Assembly: GCA_020809705.1 (NCBI GenBank)
Contig: CP085825.1
Span: forward strand, 6,448,001-6,512,000
DNA: 64,000 bases
Origin: Calonectria ilicicola
Lineage: Eukaryota; Ascomycota; Sordariomycetes; Hypocreales; Nectriaceae
Direction: 5' to 3'
Positions within the stretch are counted from its first letter, which is position 1. Each line of letters starts with the position of its first letter. The notes under the pieces are model-generated. The model was given only the letters and a program-made list of their open reading frames with translations, did no database searches and was not told where the DNA came from. Shown here piece by piece: positions 23,461 through 32,723 of the stretch. The position numbers were made by a program, and so were the translations under genes.

Positions 23461-24936
23461 ATGTCTGAAAACGCCGAGTCTGCCTCTGGAAAAGGCTCGA
23501 CCCAGTCGACCGCTTCAGTTCAGTCCCAAAGAACAGACGTGGAATGCCAGAATGAAAACCTGGGAGAAGGGATTGAGCTCCAAGATCAAGGCCAAGCAAT
23601 CATGGACGCAGAAATCTTCGACATTTACAAAAAGTTCAGTCCGATCCGGGAGCTTGGCATTGTTACTACCCTTTGCTTCTGTGGAGTAGTAACCCCATTC
23701 AGCTCAACGGCCCTTCTTGTAGCCATTCCCGAAATAGCTTCGGCATTTGCTACTACGAGCGTCATAATAAACGTCTCAAATGCTCTCTTTTTCGTATTCA
23801 TGGCAATAAGCCCTCTAGTTTGGGGCCCTTTTGCCAATTGCTTTGGACGACGCTGGATCTTTCTCGTCTCTAGCGTCATGCTTGCAATTTGCAGCATCGG
23901 AACTGCAGCGTCTCCCAATCTAGCCGCCTTCTTCATATTTCGCATGCTGACGGCTTTCCAGGGCACGGCGTTCCTGGTTGTTGGCTCTGTTGTGATTGGA
24001 GATATTTACCCTCCCGAGGAACGAGGCAGGGCGTTGAGTTGGTTCATGTCTGGCATTCTCGTCGGACCAACTATTGCACCGTTCATCGGTGGGGTCATCG
24101 TAACATATGCGTCATGGAGGGTAATCTTCTGGCTCATTTCTGGAGTCTCAGGCTTTGCAGCTGTAATGGTCTTCTTTCTTCTACCGGAGACTATACATGA
24201 AATGAAGCCCATTAACACCAAAGGGGGCGCCTTAAACTTCATCGTGGAGCTTGGCTCTCTTCTCAACCCAATGGCAGTTCTTCGACCCCTCTTCACATAC
24301 CCGAACCTTTGGATTGCTGCTCTAGCAGTCTCATCACTCATATGGAACCAATACTCACTTCTTACACCAATTCGACATGTGTTAAACCCACGATTTAACC
24401 TTACCTCGCCTCTTGAATCTGGTCTCTTTTATCTGGCTCCAGGCAGTGGATACCTGATTGGCAGTTTCTTCGGCGGCCAATGGTCTGACTACATGGTTGA
24501 GAAGTATAAGAAGAAACGAGGGCGTAGAGTTCCTGAGGATCGCCTTAATACTGCCGTTTTAGTCATGATTATCATTGTTCCAGCTTGCATGACCCTCTAC
24601 GGTTGGGGAGTGGAGAAGAAAGTTGGCGGGATTCCTCTCATTGTCATTGTCATGTTTCTTCAAGGGTTTACCCAGTTATTCTGCCTTCCTAGTCTCAATA
24701 CGTACTGCATCGATGTCATGCAGGATAAAGGACAGAGCTCTTTTGTGGTAGCTGGGAATTACCTGACAAGATTTATGTTTGCGGCAGTTGGGACCGCAGT
24801 ATGTTTACCAGCAATAGAGACCATCGGTGTTGGTTGGTTCAGTACCATTTCGAGTCTTTTTATTTCAGTGACTGGGTTTATGACCTGGTTGTTGGTAATA
24901 CGCGGAGAAGAGTGGCGTCAATCAAGGGAAAATTAA
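23461..24936 (+). CDS. MFS transporter, DHA1 (drug:H+ antiporter) type
   Basis: A single intronless ORF of 491 residues with a strong start context (CCACCATGT). The N-terminal 60 residues are hydrophilic and Ser/Gln-rich, followed by about 12 membrane segments. DHA1-type signatures are the loop motif WGPFANCFGRRW, the segment-4 FRMLTAFQGTAF, the YPPEERGRALSWF loop and the antiporter motif GPTIAPFIGG. DHA1 pumps export drugs, polyamines or secondary metabolites at the plasma membrane. Lying next to an importer-type MFS, an oxygenase and a Dabb gene, it could export a product or detoxify a substrate (inference). Confidence 0.92.
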   Translation: MSENAESASGKGSTQSTASVQSQRTDVECQNENLGEGIELQDQGQAIMDAEIFDIYKKFSPIRELGIVTTLCFCGVVTPFSSTALLVAIPEIASAFATTSVIINVSNALFFVFMAISPLVWGPFANCFGRRWIFLVSSVMLAICSIGTAASPNLAAFFIFRMLTAFQGTAFLVVGSVVIGDIYPPEERGRALSWFMSGILVGPTIAPFIGGVIVTYASWRVIFWLISGVSGFAAVMVFFLLPETIHEMKPINTKGGALNFIVELGSLLNPMAVLRPLFTYPNLWIAALAVSSLIWNQYSLLTPIRHVLNPRFNLTSPLESGLFYLAPGSGYLIGSFFGGQWSDYMVEKYKKKRGRRVPEDRLNTAVLVMIIIVPACMTLYGWGVEKKVGGIPLIVIVMFLQGFTQLFCLPSLNTYCIDVMQDKGQSSFVVAGNYLTRFMFAAVGTAVCLPAIETIGVGWFSTISSLFISVTGFMTWLLVIRGEEWRQSREN

Positions 24937-25433
24937 TACTATCTATCATTCTTAGGATTCTCAGGCCGTAATTTCGGGCGTGTGTTAGCTTTTTGTTGCA
25001 TAAATTAGCGTGGAGTGAAAGAAGAATAACTAAGTTCAGTATGCAGCTTAGTGAGAAAGAGACGCTAGTGGAGAAGTGTTTCTCCCACTGCTTTGAGTGC
25101 GACACCTGCATAACAATGGCTGCTGGCTTTACTACGCAGATGCAGAACTAGATGAAATGCAGACTGGCTTTCAGTCTAGAATATTTGAGGGCTGCTGTGC
25201 GGCTGGGTTGAGACATCACTTCATGTATAGGAATCAAGGAGTTTTTTTTTTCACGTCATTTATTACCCATTACTTCTATGCTATCGGAAACCCAGACTAC
25301 TAATAACCCCCGGCTACTTTTGACTAGACATTATAAATTTTGATTGAGGATCCGCGCACCATATTTCCCATTAGTATTCCAACTTAGACGTGTGGTTTTT
25401 TATGCTGAAAACACCAACAATCCGTGAAAATGC
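24937..25433. other. Convergent 3' flanks
   Basis: Separates the rightward DHA1 transporter from the leftward repeat-protein gene. It contains a T run at about 25242. No gene is seen. Confidence 0.5.
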
Positions 25434-28400
25434 CTAGGCTTCGACATCTTCTTGCTCAGCCCTGCTCAAGCGCATTTTGCGAATCTTGCCCTTGCCAAGC
25501 TTGGTCTTGCCAATCTTGGGGAGGTTGGCACCAAGGCCCTTCAGGACCTGGGTGGAATCGAAAGCAGTGAGGACGGGGAACGAGTTTGAGAGAGGGTTGG
25601 CCAGATTGCTTAGGGTGTTGTTGAGAGCATCTGTGAGAGACTTGAGGTCATTGAGGCCTCCAAGAGTGCTGTTAAGGAGATTTGTGAGGTCGCCGAGACT
25701 GTTGCCTAATGTGTTGTTAAGAATATTTCCGAGACCATTTCCAAGAGTGTTGTTAAGTAGGTTGGAAAGGTTGTTAAGGTTGCTGGTGAGGTTGTTGAGA
25801 CCAGCAAGGCCGTTACCTAGGGCATTGTTGAGATTGCTCGTGATATCAGTGACATTCTGCAGGCCACTGAGACCGTTTCCTAGGGTGTTGTTCAAGATGT
25901 TGGTGATATCATTGAGACCGCCTCCGAGTGTGTTGTTGAGGGCGTCGGTAACATCATTGATACCACTTCCGAGGGTGTTGTTGAGGAGATTGGTAATGTC
26001 GCCCAAACTGCCACCCAGTGTGTTGTTAAGGCCGCTCAATGTGTTGTTGAGGAGACCAGTAACATCGTTGATTCCGCTTCCCAGAGTGTTATTGAGAAGG
26101 TTGGTAATATCACCGAGGCTGTTGCCCAGTGTGCTACCGAGGCCAGTGAGGGTGTTATTCACAAGGTTGGTGATGTTGCCAAGGCTGTTGCCCAATGTGC
26201 TTCCGAGGCCACCAACTGTGTTGTTCACCAGGTTCGTGATGTCACCGAGACCCTGGCCGAGGGTGCTGTTGAGGAGGTTGGTGACACCATTAATGCTGTT
26301 CCCAAGGGTTCCATTCAGTCCGCCTAGGGTGTTGTTGAGAAGGTTGGTAATGTCGCCCAGGCTGTTACCCAAAGTGTTGTTCAGGAGACCAGTCACATCA
26401 TTGAGTCCGCTTCCTAGAGTGCTATTGAGGAGGGTGGTAATATCTCCCAGGGTGCTACCCAAAGTGTTGTTCAGGGTATTGGTGATATCAGTAAGACCAC
26501 TGCCCAAGGTGCTATTCACAAGGTCTGTGACACCACCAAGCGTGCTGTTCAGTAGGCTTCCTATGTCAGTGGTATTGAGAAGGCTTCCTAGGCCACTGGT
26601 AACACCTCCCAATGTGCTGTTGAGAAGGCTTCCAAGAGGGTCGGTGGTGTTGAGCAGGTTGCTAAGACCACCAGTGACGCCACCGACAGTGTTGTTCAAC
26701 AGGCTTCCGAGAGGGTCAGTAGTGTTGAGCAAGTTGCCGAGGCCGCTGGTGAGACCGCCGGCAGTGTTATTGAGCAGGCTGCCGAGAGGATCGCTGGTGT
26801 TGAGCAGACTGCCTAGGCCGCTAGTAACTCCGCCAAGCGTGTTGTTAAGGAGGCTTCCAAGAGGGTCAGTAGTGTTGAGCAAGTTTCCTAGTGTGCCGGT
26901 AACACCACCGAGTGTGTCATTAAGCAGGCTTCCAAGAGGGTCAGTGCTGTTGAGCAAGCTTCCAAGGCCACTGGTGACACCTCCGAGGGTGTTGTTAAGC
27001 AGGCTTCCAAGAGGATCAGTAGTGTTGAGCAGATTGCCGAGACCGCTCGTGATGTCCCCGACAGTGCTGTTTAGTAAGCTTCCTAGAGGGTCGGTGCTGT
27101 TAAGCAGGTTTCCGAGCCCGCTAGTAACGCCTCCAACGGTGTTGTTAAGCAAGCTGGCAAGAGGGTCGGTGCTGTTAAGCAGGTTACCAAGAGCACCGGT
27201 GACGCCTCCGAGGGTGTTATTTAGCAGACTTCCAAGAGGGTCGGTGGTGTTGAGCAGGTTGCCGAGACCGCCGGTAATACCACCAACAGTGCTGTTCAGC
27301 AGGTTTCCAAGTGGGTCAGTTGTGTTGAGGAGATTTCCTAGACCACTGGTAACGCCACCAAGTGTGTTTCCAAGCAAGGCACCGAGAGGATCGCTTGTGT
27401 TGAGAAGGTTACCCAAACTGCTAGTAACTCCACCTAGGGTAGTGTTGAGGAGGCTTCCAAGAGGGTCGGTACTGTTAAGTAGATCTCCAAGACCTCCGGT
27501 GACTCCTCCGAGGGTGTCATTGAGCAGGCTTCCGAGAGGATCAGTGTTATTGAGCAGCTGTCCTAGACCACCAGTGATTCCGCCCACTGTGTTGTTGAGT
27601 AGACTGCCGATGGGGTCAGTGCTGTTCAATAAGCTTCCTAAACCACCAGTAACGCCTCCGAGGGTGCTGTTAAGCAGGTTTCCAAGAGGATCAGTTGTGT
27701 TAAGAAGGTTACCAAGACCTCCAGTAACGCCCCCAAGTGTGTTATTTAGAAGACTGGCAAGAGGATCACTGCTGTTGAGAAGGTTACCAAGGGCATCAGT
27801 AACGCCTCCAAGTGTGCTGTTGAGTAGACTGCCAAGAGGATCGGTGGTATTGAGTAGGTTGCCAAGACCTCCAGTGATTCCGCCTACTGTGTTGTTGAGC
27901 AAGCTTCCAATAGGATCGGAGCTGTTTAGGAGACTTCCTACACCGCTGGTCACACCGCCGAGAGTGCTACCAAGGAGGCTTCCAATTGGATCAGTATTGT
28001 TCAGGAGACTACCCAGCCCGCTAGTGACTCCAGTAACAGCGCCAGTAACTCCTCCGAGGGTATTGTTCAGCAAGCTTCCAAGAGGGTCGGTGCTATTAAG
28101 TAGGCTACCAAGTCCACTGGTAACTCCACCAACTGCACTTCCTAGTAGGGTTCCAAGAGGATCACTGGTGTTGAGAAGGTTTCCAAGACCACTTGTGAGT
28201 CCGCCCACCGTATTATTCAGCAGGCTTGCGAGAGGGTCGGAGCTATTGAGGGCATTGCCGAGACCGTCGGTGACTCCACCCAATGTGTTGTTAAGCAGGC
28301 TTCCAAGAGGACCAGTCAGTGCTCCAGTAACTCCGCCAAGTGTGCTGTTAAGGAGGCTACCGAGAGGGTCAGTAGAATTGAGAAGGCTGCTTAATCCTCC

Positions 28401-31400
28401 GGTAACTCCTCCGACTGTGCTGTTCAGGAGGCTGCCAAGAGGATCGGTGGAGTTGAGAATACTGCCGAGACCGCTTGTCACTCCACCAAGTGTGCTACCA
28501 AGAAGAGTTCCAATAGGGTCAGTGTTGTTAAGAAGACTACCTAATCCTCCTGTGACTCCTCCAAGTGTGTTGTCAAGAAGGCTGCCGAGGGGATCAGTGG
28601 AGTTGAGAAGGCTGCCAAGACCGCTTGTAACTCCACCGACTGTGTTGTTAAGCAGGCTTCCAATTGGGTCAGAACTGTTGAGAAGGCTACCCAAACCACT
28701 TGTGAGTCCTCCGGTTGTGCTGTTTAGAAGGCTACCAAGAGGATCAGTCGTGTTGAGAAGGTTCCCTAGTCCTCCGGTGACACCGCTTACAGTGCTACCA
28801 AGTAGGGATGTAAGAGGATCGGAGCTGTTGAGGAGGCTTCCCAAACCGCTGGTGACTCCTCCTACTGTATTGTTAAGAAGGCTACCAAGAGGGTCGGTGG
28901 TGTTAAGGATGCTTCCTAGACCACTAGTAACACCACCCAGAGTGCTACCAAGCAAGGTTCCAACTGGGTCAGAAGTGTTGAGTAATTGACCTAGACCTCC
29001 GGTAACTCCTCCCACTGTGTTATTAAGAAGACTTCCAATGGGGTCAGAAGTGTTTAGGAGGCTTCCTAAACCACCAGTGAGACCGCCGACCGAGCTGTTA
29101 AGAAGGCTTCCAAGGGGATCACTGCTGTTGAGAAGGTCTCCTAGTCCACCAGTAACACCACTCAATGTCTGGTTAAGCACATCTCCGAGGGGACCAGTGA
29201 GTGCTCCACTCAATCCGCCCACCGTGTTGTTAAGCAGAGTTGCAACAGGGTCGCTGCTGTTAAGGAGCGTGCCAAGACCAGAAGTGACTCCTCCAACTGT
29301 GCTGCCAAGCAAGGTTCCGACGGGATCAGTGCTGTTAAGGAGACTACCCAGACCACTAGTGACTCCACCTAGAGTACTATTGACGAGACCAGTGACACCA
29401 CTGCCTAATGTGTTGTTCAGGAGAGCTCCAATGGGGTCAGTTGTGTTAAGCAGGTTACCCAGGCTACTAGTGACGCCGCCGACAGTGTTATTGAGCAGAG
29501 CTCCGATAGGATCAATGCTATTGAGGAGATTGCCGAGGCCACTTGTTACACCTCCGACAGTACTGCCAAGCAAGGTTCCGACGGGATCAGAGCTGTTCAG
29601 AATGCTACCAACACCGCTGGTAATTCCTCCTAGGGTATTGTTGACGAGGCTGCCAGTGACACTACCCAGGGTAGAGTTAAGCAGACTTCCGAGAGGATCG
29701 CTAGTGTTGAGAAGGCTGCTCAGGCCGCCAGTTACGCCTCCGACGGTGCTGCCAAGCAGTGTTCCGATAGGATCGCTAGTGTTGAGAAGGCTGCCCACGC
29801 CGCTGGTGACACCACCCGTTGTGCTTCCAAGCAGGGTTCCAAGAGGATCAGTGCTGTTTAGAAGGCTACCAAGACCACTGGTCACACCTCCCAAGGTGGA
29901 GGTGAGTCCTCCAAGTGTGCTGGTAAGGCCGCTGGTGGTGCTGGTGAGACCTCCAGTAAGACCGCTAGTGGTGTTGGCAAGAGTACCTCCCAATCCACTA
30001 GTGACGCTTCCAAGAGTGCCGTTCAAGAGGTTTCCAACGGTGCTGTTCAAAAGAGTTCCAAGAGGGTCGGTGCTGTTGAGAACATTTCCAAGATTGAGAG
30101 GGCTGTTGGCGCCAGTAAGGTTGCTGATGATTCCAGTGAGACCACCAGTTGCTCCAGTCAGCGTTTGGTTGAGGAGATCGGCCACACCTCCGCTGCCTAG
30201 AGTGCTGTTCAGGAGCGTGCCGAGGCCACCTGTGACCCCGGTTGTAGCTCCTGTCAAGGTGCTGTTGAGAAGTTGAGTAAGGCCTCCATTTCCTAGCATA
30301 GTGTTTAGGGCATTGATGAGACCAGTAGCGGTGCTGTCGACTGTTTGGTTCAAGAGACCGACAACGCCAGTGCTTCCCAAAGTACCGTTGAGCAGACTGC
30401 CAAGTCCACTGGTTAGACCGCCTGTGGCTCCATTCAAGGTGGTGTTGAGAAGTTGTCCAAGATCGGTGGGAACCGTGGTGTTCGTTGCGTTTACGAGGCC
30501 ACTAGTCAGACCTCCCAGGGTCTGGTTGACGAGATTTGTGAGACTACCGCTTCCCAATGTGCTGTTGAGAAGATCAGTGACGCCGCCAGTGACGCCGCCA
30601 AGAGTGCTGTTGAGGAGATTGGTGAGCGCGGAGCTGGTTGTGTTGGTCGATCCTGTAAGAATTCCGGTGAGAAGATCTCCAAGAGGGTTCGCGGCACCAG
30701 AGGTTGAGGCAGCACCAAGGGCACTTGAGACAGCGCTTGCACCAAGAAGGCCACTGAGAAGATCTCCGAGAGGGTTGGCAGCAGCAGTCGTTGCGGCAGC
30801 ACCAAGGGCACTCGACACGACGTTTCCACCAAGGAGACCGCCGAGAAGGTTTCCAAGCGGGTTGGCGGCAGTTGTGGTCGCGGCAGCGCCGGCAGCACTG
30901 GTGACGGCATTGCCACCGCCCAGGAGGTTTCCGAGAAGGTTGGCAGCAGATGTAGTTGCGGCAGAGCCAGCGGCACTAGTGGCAGCGTTTCCGCCAAGTA
31001 GACCACCAAGCAAGTTTCCGAGAGGGTTCGCGGCACTGGTAGTCGCGGCAGCGGCAGCAGAACTGGTCGCAGCATTGCCGCCACCCAAAAGGTTTCCGAG
31101 AAGGTTAGCAGCAGATGTAGTTGCAGCTGAGCCAGCAGCACTGGTCGCAGCATTACCGCCACCCAGGAGGTTTCCAAGAAGGTTAGCAGCAGAGGTAGTT
31201 GCGGCAGAGCCGGCAGCACTTGAGGCAGCATTTCCACCTAGCAGACCACCAAGCAAGTTTCCAAGAGGGTTTGAAGCAGCGGTGGTTGTAGGAACGGCAG
31301 CGGCAGCGGCGCTAGTTGTAGGGATAACAGCAGCAGCGCTTGAGGCAGCATTTCCACCTAGCAGGCCACCTAGCAGGCCACCATTATTTGCAGCAACACT

Positions 31401-32723
31401 GGTAGTAGCAGCTGCGGCGGCGGCGCTGCTCTTAGATGTTGACGATGAGCCACTGCCACCAAGAAGACCACCAAGCAGACCACCGTTGTTTGCAGCTGCG
31501 CTTGTGGTAGGAATGGCAGCAGCCGCAGCACTGGAGCTAGGCACAACAACTGGTGCCGCACTAGACGAGCTTCCTGCGCCAAAGATTGCCGAAAGAAGGT
31601 CTGCGAGAGGATTAGCTGTACTAGTAGGAACAACAGCGGCGGCGCTGGTTGTTGGGATAATAGCAGCAGCGCTAGAGGCAGCATTTCCACCCAGCAGGCC
31701 ACCCAGCAGGCCACCATTGTTCGCTGCGGCACTGGTAGTAGGAACGGCAGCGGCAGCAGCGCTGGTGGTAGGGATAACGGCAGCAGCGCTGCTCTTAGAT
31801 GTCGAGGAGGAGCCACTGCCACCAAGAAGACCACCAAGCAGACCACCGAGGTTGTTTGCAGCGGCACTGGTAGTCGGGACTACAGCAGCAGCAGCGCTCG
31901 TAGTCGGAATAACTGCAGCAGCCGCACTAGAGCTGGGCACAACGACAACAGGTGCAGCGCTGGAGGTAGGAATGATAGCAGCAGCAGCACTGCTTGACTT
32001 GGATGTCGTCGACGAGCCGCTACCCCCACCAAAGAGACCACTCAGGATAAAATCAATAGCGTTGAGAGAGCTTGTGGTAGGAGCAGCAGCAGTGGCGGCG
32101 GCAGCGGAGGTGGTAGGAACAGAAGCTTTCGAACTAGTAGGAGGAACAATTGCTGCTGCTGCACTGGTAGTGACAGCAACACCAGCAGCGGCAGCCGAAC
32201 TAGATGATCCTCCAGACAACCCGCCAAGATTAAGGCCACCGCCCAAATTCAGTGCTGCAACAGTATTGCCGCTCGCAGCATTAACTACAGCGCTCGCCGC
32301 GGCAGTCAAGACACTTGATGCGCCTGCAACTGCACTGGCTGCAACGTTGACACCAGCATTGCTCGTGGTGACGACAACGAAACCGGAACTCTGAGATGAT
32401 GCAGCGCTATTTCCGCTCAGCAGACTATTAATTGCGCTTGCAGCATTCACAGAGCTCGCCGCTGCCGTCGAGGCTTTGGAAGCACTGCTGGTGGTGCTGG
32501 TGGTTGTCGTACTCGCTTTGCTCGAGCTAGAGGTTGTGGATGTGGAGGCACTGCCACCAAGCAATCCATTTATGAGATTTCCAAGACCCAGAGGGTCAGA
32601 GACAGCATTAATAGCTCGAGCATCAAGCCCAGACTCCTCGCGCTCTTCTACACCAACGTTGTTGCCAGCCGGGGCGGCAAGAGCGTAGTCTATAAGAAGC
32701 GGGAGAAGTAAGTACGACTTCAT
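25434..32723 (-). CDS. Giant secreted Gly/Leu/Asn/Ser/Thr repeat protein, heavily N-glycosylatable
   Basis: One intronless ORF of 2429 residues. It begins with a signal peptide (MKSYLLLPLLIDYALA, probable cleavage before APAGNN). Residues about 50-695 are Ser/Thr/Ala-rich modules (VIPTTSAAAA) alternating with GGLLGGLLGG blocks. A transition of NSTLGG-type units follows. From about 30080 down to 26560 there are some 42 copies of a 25-residue unit with halves LGSLLNSTDP and LGSLLNNTLGGVTSG. A third block (about 26550-25640) has shorter units such as LGDITNLLNNTLG. The tail is basic (KIGKTKLGKGKIRKMRL) and ends EDVEA, with no hydrophobic GPI signal. I saw no Cys or Trp, and aromatics are nearly absent. 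By my count the 25-mer block alone carries about 70 N-X-S/T sequons. Likely a wall or surface glycoprotein; function unknown. Confidence 0.85.
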   Translation of the reverse strand: MKSYLLLPLLIDYALAAPAGNNVGVEEREESGLDARAINAVSDPLGLGNLINGLLGGSASTSTTSSSSKASTTTTSTTSSASKASTAAASSVNAASAINSLLSGNSAASSQSSGFVVVTTSNAGVNVAASAVAGASSVLTAAASAVVNAASGNTVAALNLGGGLNLGGLSGGSSSSAAAAGVAVTTSAAAAIVPPTSSKASVPTTSAAAATAAAPTTSSLNAIDFILSGLFGGGSGSSTTSKSSSAAAAIIPTSSAAPVVVVPSSSAAAAVIPTTSAAAAVVPTTSAAANNLGGLLGGLLGGSGSSSTSKSSAAAVIPTTSAAAAAVPTTSAAANNGGLLGGLLGGNAASSAAAIIPTTSAAAVVPTSTANPLADLLSAIFGAGSSSSAAPVVVPSSSAAAAAIPTTSAAANNGGLLGGLLGGSGSSSTSKSSAAAAAATTSVAANNGGLLGGLLGGNAASSAAAVIPTTSAAAAAVPTTTAASNPLGNLLGGLLGGNAASSAAGSAATTSAANLLGNLLGGGNAATSAAGSAATTSAANLLGNLLGGGNAATSSAAAAATTSAANPLGNLLGGLLGGNAATSAAGSAATTSAANLLGNLLGGGNAVTSAAGAAATTTAANPLGNLLGGLLGGNVVSSALGAAATTAAANPLGDLLSGLLGASAVSSALGAASTSGAANPLGDLLTGILTGSTNTTSSALTNLLNSTLGGVTGGVTDLLNSTLGSGSLTNLVNQTLGGLTSGLVNATNTTVPTDLGQLLNTTLNGATGGLTSGLGSLLNGTLGSTGVVGLLNQTVDSTATGLINALNTMLGNGGLTQLLNSTLTGATTGVTGGLGTLLNSTLGSGGVADLLNQTLTGATGGLTGIISNLTGANSPLNLGNVLNSTDPLGTLLNSTVGNLLNGTLGSVTSGLGGTLANTTSGLTGGLTSTTSGLTSTLGGLTSTLGGVTSGLGSLLNSTDPLGTLLGSTTGGVTSGVGSLLNTSDPIGTLLGSTVGGVTGGLSSLLNTSDPLGSLLNSTLGSVTGSLVNNTLGGITSGVGSILNSSDPVGTLLGSTVGGVTSGLGNLLNSIDPIGALLNNTVGGVTSSLGNLLNTTDPIGALLNNTLGSGVTGLVNSTLGGVTSGLGSLLNSTDPVGTLLGSTVGGVTSGLGTLLNSSDPVATLLNNTVGGLSGALTGPLGDVLNQTLSGVTGGLGDLLNSSDPLGSLLNSSVGGLTGGLGSLLNTSDPIGSLLNNTVGGVTGGLGQLLNTSDPVGTLLGSTLGGVTSGLGSILNTTDPLGSLLNNTVGGVTSGLGSLLNSSDPLTSLLGSTVSGVTGGLGNLLNTTDPLGSLLNSTTGGLTSGLGSLLNSSDPIGSLLNNTVGGVTSGLGSLLNSTDPLGSLLDNTLGGVTGGLGSLLNNTDPIGTLLGSTLGGVTSGLGSILNSTDPLGSLLNSTVGGVTGGLSSLLNSTDPLGSLLNSTLGGVTGALTGPLGSLLNNTLGGVTDGLGNALNSSDPLASLLNNTVGGLTSGLGNLLNTSDPLGTLLGSAVGGVTSGLGSLLNSTDPLGSLLNNTLGGVTGAVTGVTSGLGSLLNNTDPIGSLLGSTLGGVTSGVGSLLNSSDPIGSLLNNTVGGITGGLGNLLNTTDPLGSLLNSTLGGVTDALGNLLNSSDPLASLLNNTLGGVTGGLGNLLNTTDPLGNLLNSTLGGVTGGLGSLLNSTDPIGSLLNNTVGGITGGLGQLLNNTDPLGSLLNDTLGGVTGGLGDLLNSTDPLGSLLNTTLGGVTSSLGNLLNTSDPLGALLGNTLGGVTSGLGNLLNTTDPLGNLLNSTVGGITGGLGNLLNTTDPLGSLLNNTLGGVTGALGNLLNSTDPLASLLNNTVGGVTSGLGNLLNSTDPLGSLLNSTVGDITSGLGNLLNTTDPLGSLLNNTLGGVTSGLGSLLNSTDPLGSLLNDTLGGVTGTLGNLLNTTDPLGSLLNNTLGGVTSGLGSLLNTSDPLGSLLNNTAGGLTSGLGNLLNTTDPLGSLLNNTVGGVTGGLSNLLNTTDPLGSLLNSTLGGVTSGLGSLLNTTDIGSLLNSTLGGVTDLVNSTLGSGLTDITNTLNNTLGSTLGDITTLLNSTLGSGLNDVTGLLNNTLGNSLGDITNLLNNTLGGLNGTLGNSINGVTNLLNSTLGQGLGDITNLVNNTVGGLGSTLGNSLGNITNLVNNTLTGLGSTLGNSLGDITNLLNNTLGSGINDVTGLLNNTLSGLNNTLGGSLGDITNLLNNTLGSGINDVTDALNNTLGGGLNDITNILNNTLGNGLSGLQNVTDITSNLNNALGNGLAGLNNLTSNLNNLSNLLNNTLGNGLGNILNNTLGNSLGDLTNLLNSTLGGLNDLKSLTDALNNTLSNLANPLSNSFPVLTAFDSTQVLKGLGANLPKIGKTKLGKGKIRKMRLSRAEQEDVEA
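25640..26555 (-). repeat. C-terminal short-unit repeat block
   Basis: Coding repeats with units of about 17-20 residues built on LLNNTLG joined by GDITN or GINDVTG linkers. They probably derive from the same ancestral LLNxT half-unit as the 25-mer block, but lack the Asp-Pro step. Confidence 0.7.
26560..30080 (-). repeat. Coding minisatellite: about 42 units of 75 bp
   Basis: In-frame tandem repeat encoding the 25-residue units of the secreted protein. Nearly every unit contains an Asp-Pro step after an N-[ST]-[ST] sequon. A few units are interrupted, for example the ALTGPLG insertions near 29190 and 28300, and the last unit reads DIGSLL with the Pro lost. Copies differ mostly at third codon positions. 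Confidence 0.85.
30640..32580 (-). repeat. N-terminal Ser/Thr/Ala and Gly-Leu repeat block
   Basis: Alternating coding modules: poly-Ala/Ser/Thr stretches suited to O-glycosylation and GGLLGGLLGG or NPLGNLLGG cores. Unit length varies, unlike the regular 25-mer block. Confidence 0.7.

Noticed and set aside
26560..30080. CRISPR-like direct repeats
   Set aside because: The periodicity is 75 bp, in frame with a coding sequence, without unique spacers, in a eukaryotic genome.
25477..30276. Plus-strand ORFs of 1170 and 419 codons opposite the repeat gene
   Set aside because: Their Arg/Pro/Leu repeats are the complement of the Gly/Leu/Asn/Thr repeats. The minus frame has a signal peptide and selected sequons; the antisense openness follows from missing Tyr/His and few Gln codons.
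30301..32394. Plus-strand ORF of 697 codons
   Set aside because: Same antisense artefact over the Ser/Thr/Ala block; no start context or motif.
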